Below the pieces are notes generated by a model. The model searched no databases, was not told where the DNA came from, and saw only the letters and a program-made list of their open reading frames with translations. 26,211 nucleotides of DNA from a bacterium (lineage in GTDB: Bacteria > Pseudomonadota > Gammaproteobacteria > Berkiellales > Berkiellaceae): the NCBI GenBank assembly GCA_009927065.1, contig RFNU01000227.1:1-26211 (forward strand). Reading direction: 5' to 3'. Within the stretch, counting starts at the first letter, position 1. The number at the start of each line of letters is the position of its first letter. A program made the translations under genes and the position numbers. Below, in pieces: positions 23,026 through 26,211 of this stretch.

Positions 23026-24414
23026 ATGCGTGCACATCAAGCAAAGATTCAAAGTATTATAGAATCGTTAGAGGGTATTGACTCTCAAAGAGAATCAACG
23101 AATGGTTTGTATAGCGATCTGACACGTTTACATGAAACATTTTTATATGGATCTTTTATAGATGAGTTTATAGCAGAAAACCCATCAGCAACAGCCGCTT
23201 TTTATGCCGAGGTTGGCTTGAGTTACATTAATGATTATTTAAGGATGATCGAAAAACATGGCGCTGCTTTGACTGAACATCTTTCTGGTTTGCAACAGGT
23301 ACTGAAAGAACAAGATGACCTGTTAAAAGCCGAGAATGTGGACGATCAAGTGCGAAAGCAAATTTTAGAAAAATCATTAAAAGAGTATTTTCATCGTAAA
23401 AAAACGCTTACAGCGAGATTGATTGATCTTTTTACTCAGGTATCATTTGCATTTTCTCAGCTTATGCAAGATGTTATTCATTTCATACCAAACACGATAA
23501 AAGATAGTCTTGTGCAGGCCAGTACTCCTTTTTTTGGAATGACCTTTAAAAAAGAACAGAGCCAACAGCCTACAATAGTGATATCGATGCACGAGTGGTT
23601 ATACAATATGATTGCTCCAGCACAACCTCATACAATTGCTGAAACAATCAACACAATGACTCATCAAGCTCAAGAAGCAAAAGAACAGTATTTGAAAATC
23701 AAGGAGCAAGCTATTCCTTCTAGTCAACTATCTGTTAAAGGAGTTTTCTATTTGAGTGCTTTAGGAAATATTATTGGGCATTTCTTTAGAAACTTATCAG
23801 TCTCATTACAACATTCAGCACGTGAAATCAAACAAAAAATAGCTAATAAACTCTTAATATTAGCACTTCATTACAATAATCTTCATATGGTTAATCACCT
23901 TATTAAAAAACAGGGTGCTAATCCAAATATACAAGGTCCACATGGCATGACCCCCTTAATGGAAGCGATTAAAGGTCATGATGATCAGATGGTTAAGTTT
24001 TTGTTAAGTGTAAAAGCTGATCCTGATATTCAGGATCATGATGGCCATACAGCACTTCACTATGCTGTTGACAGTCAAAAGAATGAGTATATATTAAAAC
24101 TTCTTTTGGAGTGTCGTGCTGATCCTGATAGAGCAAATCAGTGCGGAAGAACAGCACTGCATGCGGCAGTTGAAAAACAGCATAGTTCACTTGTTAAGTT
24201 ATTACTGCAGTATGGCGCGAATCCCAATCTTAAGGATGATCAGGGACATACCGTGATTGATGATCTACCAGCATTAAAAGATCTTGTTGTTGATGCGGCA
24301 AGCAAACAGATCAGAACAACAGATTCTACTTTAGAAGAAAGAAAGCTTCCTCTGGTATTAACTAGCTCATCAACTTCAGGTGCAAACAGTAGTAAGCCTC
24401 TATCTAGAAAGTAG
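23026..24414 (+). CDS. Ankyrin-repeat protein with helical N-terminal region
   Basis: This is a 462-residue protein when started at 23026 (468 from the ATG at 23008). Residues 1-273 are mostly helical, with a Gln/Lys/Glu-rich stretch near 85-130 that may form a coiled coil, and no known catalytic motif. There is no signal peptide or clear membrane segment. Residues 274-407 form four ankyrin repeats, followed by a partial capping repeat to about 424. The last 30 residues are Ser/Thr-rich and disordered-looking. Ankyrin repeats bind other proteins. In host-associated gammaproteobacteria such proteins are often type IV or type I effectors, but nothing here proves secretion. It follows the giant gene by 217 bases on the same strand and converges on the kinase gene. 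Its precise partner is unknown. Confidence 0.9.
   Translation: MRAHQAKIQSIIESLEGIDSQRESTNGLYSDLTRLHETFLYGSFIDEFIAENPSATAAFYAEVGLSYINDYLRMIEKHGAALTEHLSGLQQVLKEQDDLLKAENVDDQVRKQILEKSLKEYFHRKKTLTARLIDLFTQVSFAFSQLMQDVIHFIPNTIKDSLVQASTPFFGMTFKKEQSQQPTIVISMHEWLYNMIAPAQPHTIAETINTMTHQAQEAKEQYLKIKEQAIPSSQLSVKGVFYLSALGNIIGHFFRNLSVSLQHSAREIKQKIANKLLILALHYNNLHMVNHLIKKQGANPNIQGPHGMTPLMEAIKGHDDQMVKFLLSVKADPDIQDHDGHTALHYAVDSQKNEYILKLLLECRADPDRANQCGRTALHAAVEKQHSSLVKLLLQYGANPNLKDDQGHTVIDDLPALKDLVVDAASKQIRTTDSTLEERKLPLVLTSSSTSGANSSKPLSRK
23845..24297 (+). repeat. Four ankyrin repeats plus partial C-cap
   Basis: Repeats of 33-34 residues occupy residues 274-307, 308-340, 341-374 and 375-407. They show the G-x-T-[AP]-L-[HM]-x-A helix start (MTPLMEAI, HTALHYAV, RTALHAAV), the [VI]-x-x-L-[LI] helix and the [GA]-[AD]-[NP]-[PD] turn (GANPNIQ, KADPDIQ, RADPDRA, GANPNLK). 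The first repeat lacks the T-P-L-H start, as is common for an N-cap. Confidence 0.9.
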
Positions 24415-24418
24415 AGGC
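24396..24418 (+). terminator. Hairpin overlapping the ankyrin stop codon
   Basis: A perfect 7-bp inverted repeat (GCCTCTA at 24396-24402, TAGAGGC at 24412-24418) includes the TAG stop codon at 24412-24414. No T tract follows, so a terminator role is doubtful. Confidence 0.3.
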
Positions 24419-24471
24419 ATCATCAGACCGTGTGTTGATGGGTGGGTCATTCGCTAAAGAGGTTGCACTCT

Positions 24472-24502
24472 ATTGCATCGAGCATTTGCGAGCAATCATT
24501 TT
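24472..24502 (+). terminator. Possible weak intrinsic terminator between convergent genes
   Basis: The arms ATTGC (24472-24476) plus TCG (24478-24480), with a bulged A, pair with CGA (24489-24491) plus GCAAT (24492-24496). A short T run (24499-24502) follows. It sits in the 135-base gap between the convergent ankyrin and kinase genes, where a terminator is expected. The stem is short and imperfect. Confidence 0.3.
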
Positions 24503-24549
24503 GGAGAAGGTAGGACAAGACAGTAACAAGTCAACTGAGCGCCAGAGAA

Positions 24550-25173
24550 TTAAGGAGTTTCATTGATGAGCAGTGCTAAATTTTTGAAAGCAGTTGGATG
24601 ATCATTTTTGTGGATAAAGTCTAAGGCAAGCTTAGCACTCTCAAAAGGCGATATAAATGATGTATCAATAGTAAAATCATAAGTTCTTAAGCCATCATGG
24701 ACACGCAAGATTTGATCATGAACAATGCCTATGGGCTTATCTAAACGCAAGTGTTCGCGTTTTTGCATCATAACTAATTCACAAACGATAGCGATAAAAT
24801 ACACAGTATGGTCTTTTAATGCATTGATGTAAGCTTTTAACTTATGATCACCCAGCAAGACTTCATCAATAATCATATTATTACCTGCATGAGCAAGAAT
24901 GTTTGCAATAGCAGGCATTTGATCAAAGACTTCTGCGCCTAACGGTCCCATATCCATGGTCAATGTTGAGCCAAAAGAATTGTAGTCTTTTTTAAAGCTC
25001 AAATAACCATCATGACTTTTAGAGGTTAAGTGAGTGTATTGTTCCGGAAGCATGTCCATAAAAGTATCGAGACCAAAACGCAGCCATGGTTTGTGATCTA
25101 AATACTGTATCGCGCGTGCTACAGTTGTTTTACCGCTTGAGGCGCATCCATTCAGAAAGATAATCGTGCTCAT
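24550..25173 (-). CDS. Chloramphenicol phosphotransferase-like P-loop kinase
   Basis: This 207-residue protein has a Walker A motif near the N-terminus, G-C-A-S-S-G-K-T at residues 9-16. F-G-L-D at 33-36 follows, matching the F-G-V-D of Streptomyces venezuelae chloramphenicol 3-O-phosphotransferase, whose Asp is the proposed catalytic base. Further matches are I-I-D-E-V-L-L-G near 100-107 (family I-I-D-D-V-F-L-G) and a C-terminal V-H-D-G-x-x-x-Y-D-x-x-x-D-T-S block (family V-H-E-G ... Y-D-x-x-V-D-T-T). Length fits the family (about 180-210). The family transfers ATP phosphate to small hydroxyl substrates. The true substrate is unknown here, and most relatives outside Streptomyces are not shown to act on chloramphenicol. 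It is transcribed divergently from accD and converges on the ankyrin gene. No strong Shine-Dalgarno is visible. Confidence 0.8.
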   Translation of the reverse strand: MSTIIFLNGCASSGKTTVARAIQYLDHKPWLRFGLDTFMDMLPEQYTHLTSKSHDGYLSFKKDYNSFGSTLTMDMGPLGAEVFDQMPAIANILAHAGNNMIIDEVLLGDHKLKAYINALKDHTVYFIAIVCELVMMQKREHLRLDKPIGIVHDQILRVHDGLRTYDFTIDTSFISPFESAKLALDFIHKNDHPTAFKNLALLINETP

Positions 25174-25203
25174 GAATGTTTTGAATCAAAAATTTACTCT
25201 TTC

Positions 25204-25231
25204 AATCTATCATGCTCAACAGTCTTTTCAA
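25204..25231 (-). promoter_or_regulatory. Possible promoter of the kinase gene
   Basis: On the minus strand, TTGAAA (25226-25231) and TAGATT (25204-25209) are separated by 16 bases, and TG lies one base before the -10 as in extended -10 promoters. The predicted start of transcription is roughly 20-25 bases before the start codon. Confidence 0.3.
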
Positions 25232-25251
25232 AGAATTTTGGAGAGATCTAG

Positions 25252-25270
25252 CTCAAATTGTCAATTTGAG
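25252..25270. promoter_or_regulatory. Perfect palindrome between the divergent kinase and accD genes
   Basis: CTCAAATTG, one T, then CAATTTGAG form a 9-bp perfect inverted repeat around a single central base. It overlaps the candidate accD -35 element and lies about 80 bases from the kinase start. Symmetry and position suit an operator for a dimeric regulator. It is too AT-rich and lacks the T run for an intrinsic terminator. Confidence 0.4.
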
Positions 25271-25294
25271 TAATTTATTATACCTTGTGATAAA
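25266..25294 (+). promoter_or_regulatory. Possible accD promoter
   Basis: TTGAGT (25266-25271) and GATAAA (25289-25294) are spaced by 17 bases, with TG one base before the -10. Transcription would start near 25300, leaving a leader of under 20 bases. No Shine-Dalgarno is evident before the accD ATG. Confidence 0.35.
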
Positions 25295-25318
25295 CTTAAA
25301 AAAAAATTCAGATTAAGC

Positions 25319-26179
25319 ATGAGTTGGTTTCATAAATTTATTCCGGCAAGTATTAAGTTGCACGCTTTTTCTAAAAAAGAGATCCCCGAAGGATTATGGG
25401 ATAAATGTCCTTCTTGTGAAACAGTACTCTTTAAGCCAGAGCTTGATCGTGTGTTACGAGTATGCCCCCAGTGTTCTTATCATTGGCCTCTTTCTGCCGC
25501 ATTACGCTTAGCTCAGTTGCTCGATAGCGTCGATGAATTGATTGGTGAGGAAATTACTTCAATCGATCGACTCAATTTTAAAGACACAAAACGTTATAAA
25601 GAACGCTTGCAACAAGCTCACAAACATTCAACAAGCTCCGAGTCTCTCGTTGTTCAACGTGGAAAAATTGATTCACTCCCTGTTGTGATTGCTTGTTTTG
25701 ATTTTGATTTTATAGGAGGATCGCTTGGAACTGTGGCTGGCGAGCGTTTTGTGCGAGCTGTTAATGCTGCGATTAAACACGGTTGCCCGTTGATTTGTGT
25801 GGCAACAAGTGGTGGCGCACGTATGCAAGAGTCGCTCTTTTCATTAATGCAGATGACAAAAACAGCCGCCGCCCTTCAAAAGCTTAGCGAAGTAAGCCTT
25901 CCTTATATCGTTGTCTTAGCATCACCATGTATGGGAGGTGTCTCTGCGTCATTAGCCATGCTTGGCGATCTTCATCTTGCTGAACCTGATGCTTTGATAG
26001 GTTTTGCCGGTCCACGTGTGATTGAGCAAACAGTCCGTGAAAAACTGCCTCCTGGCTTTCAAAAAAGTGAATTTTTGCTCGAAAAAGGTGCTATCGATAT
26101 GGTTGTTCATCGTCACGATCTCAAAAACACATTACATAGGTTGCTCAGGCATTTATTAGCGTATAAAGGACATTCTTAA
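25319..26179 (+). CDS. accD: Acetyl-CoA carboxylase carboxyltransferase beta subunit
   Basis: This 286-residue protein follows Escherichia coli AccD along its whole length (E. coli is 304, with a longer disordered tail that is missing here). Cys30, Cys33, Cys49 and Cys52 form the N-terminal C-x2-C-x15-C-x2-C zinc ribbon. The crotonase-like carboxyltransferase core shows GGSLGTVAGERFVRA (from 133), SGGARMQE (from 164), GGVSASLAMLGD, IGFAGPRVIEQTVREKLPPG and EKGAIDM. With AccA it moves the carboxyl group from carboxybiotin to acetyl-CoA, giving malonyl-CoA, the first committed step of fatty acid synthesis, in the cytoplasm. accA is not in the window. The stop codon overlaps the next gene's ATG by one base, implying an operon with coupled translation. 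Confidence 0.97.
   Translation: MSWFHKFIPASIKLHAFSKKEIPEGLWDKCPSCETVLFKPELDRVLRVCPQCSYHWPLSAALRLAQLLDSVDELIGEEITSIDRLNFKDTKRYKERLQQAHKHSTSSESLVVQRGKIDSLPVVIACFDFDFIGGSLGTVAGERFVRAVNAAIKHGCPLICVATSGGARMQESLFSLMQMTKTAAALQKLSEVSLPYIVVLASPCMGGVSASLAMLGDLHLAEPDALIGFAGPRVIEQTVREKLPPGFQKSEFLLEKGAIDMVVHRHDLKNTLHRLLRHLLAYKGHS
26165..26170 (+). promoter_or_regulatory. Ribosome binding site of the last, truncated gene
   Basis: AAAGGA lies 8 bases before the ATG at 26179, inside the end of accD, and supports a real gene starting there. Confidence 0.5.
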
Positions 26180-26211
26180 TGGGTATTTTTGATGTTATCT
26201 GTTTTGCTTTA
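26179..26211 (+). CDS. Start of a gene downstream of accD, cut by the window end
   Basis: Only 11 codons are visible (M-G-I-F-D-V-I-C-F-A-L). The ATG shares its first base with the TAA stop of accD (TAATG) and has a good ribosome binding site, so it is probably co-transcribed and translationally coupled. The hydrophobic start could be a membrane segment. In many gammaproteobacteria folC follows accD, and cvpA lies nearby; the visible text does not look like a typical FolC start and would suit a membrane protein better, but it is too short to name. Confidence 0.6.
   Translation, partial: MGIFDVICFAL

Overview
The window is AT-rich bacterial DNA, most likely from a gammaproteobacterium. The best evidence is an AccD protein that closely follows the Escherichia coli type along its whole length. 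The combination of an enormous secreted surface-type protein, an ankyrin-repeat protein and AT-rich DNA would suit a host-associated or intracellular lineage such as the Legionellales, but that placement is inference.

Layout. Bases 1-22808 (+) are one uninterrupted reading frame, the 3' part of a giant gene that begins upstream of the window. At least 7,601 residues are visible. The protein has only three cysteines that I could find, is rich in Ser, Thr, Asn, Tyr and Gln, and ends with degenerate RTX-like nonapeptides and a C-terminal domain of the type I secretion kind. I read it as a type I-secreted giant adhesin or surface protein built from several repeat classes: about 40-80-residue P-Y-Y-N/D units near the visible N-terminal end (about 1.0-2.6 kb), scattered beta-rich modules with a conserved Trp (3.0-16.0 kb), a Tyr/Trp/Gly-rich segment (10.5-11.5 kb), two predicted coiled coils, and a long array of degenerate units, usually 78-96 residues, marked by N-x-x-D-x-[I/L] (16.2-20.4 kb). 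A hairpin follows its stop codon.

Bases 23026-24414 (+) encode a soluble-looking ankyrin-repeat protein with a helical N-terminal part of unknown function. Convergent to it, 24550-25173 (-) encodes a P-loop kinase of the chloramphenicol phosphotransferase-like family. Divergent from that gene, 25319-26179 (+) is accD (acetyl-CoA carboxylase carboxyltransferase beta subunit), whose stop codon overlaps by one base the start of a further gene cut off by the window end.

The giant protein and the ankyrin protein are plausible host- or surface-interaction factors. The kinase is an accessory enzyme of unknown substrate, and accD marks the start of a core-metabolism operon. No type I transporter genes, RNA genes, insertion sequences or CRISPR arrays are visible.
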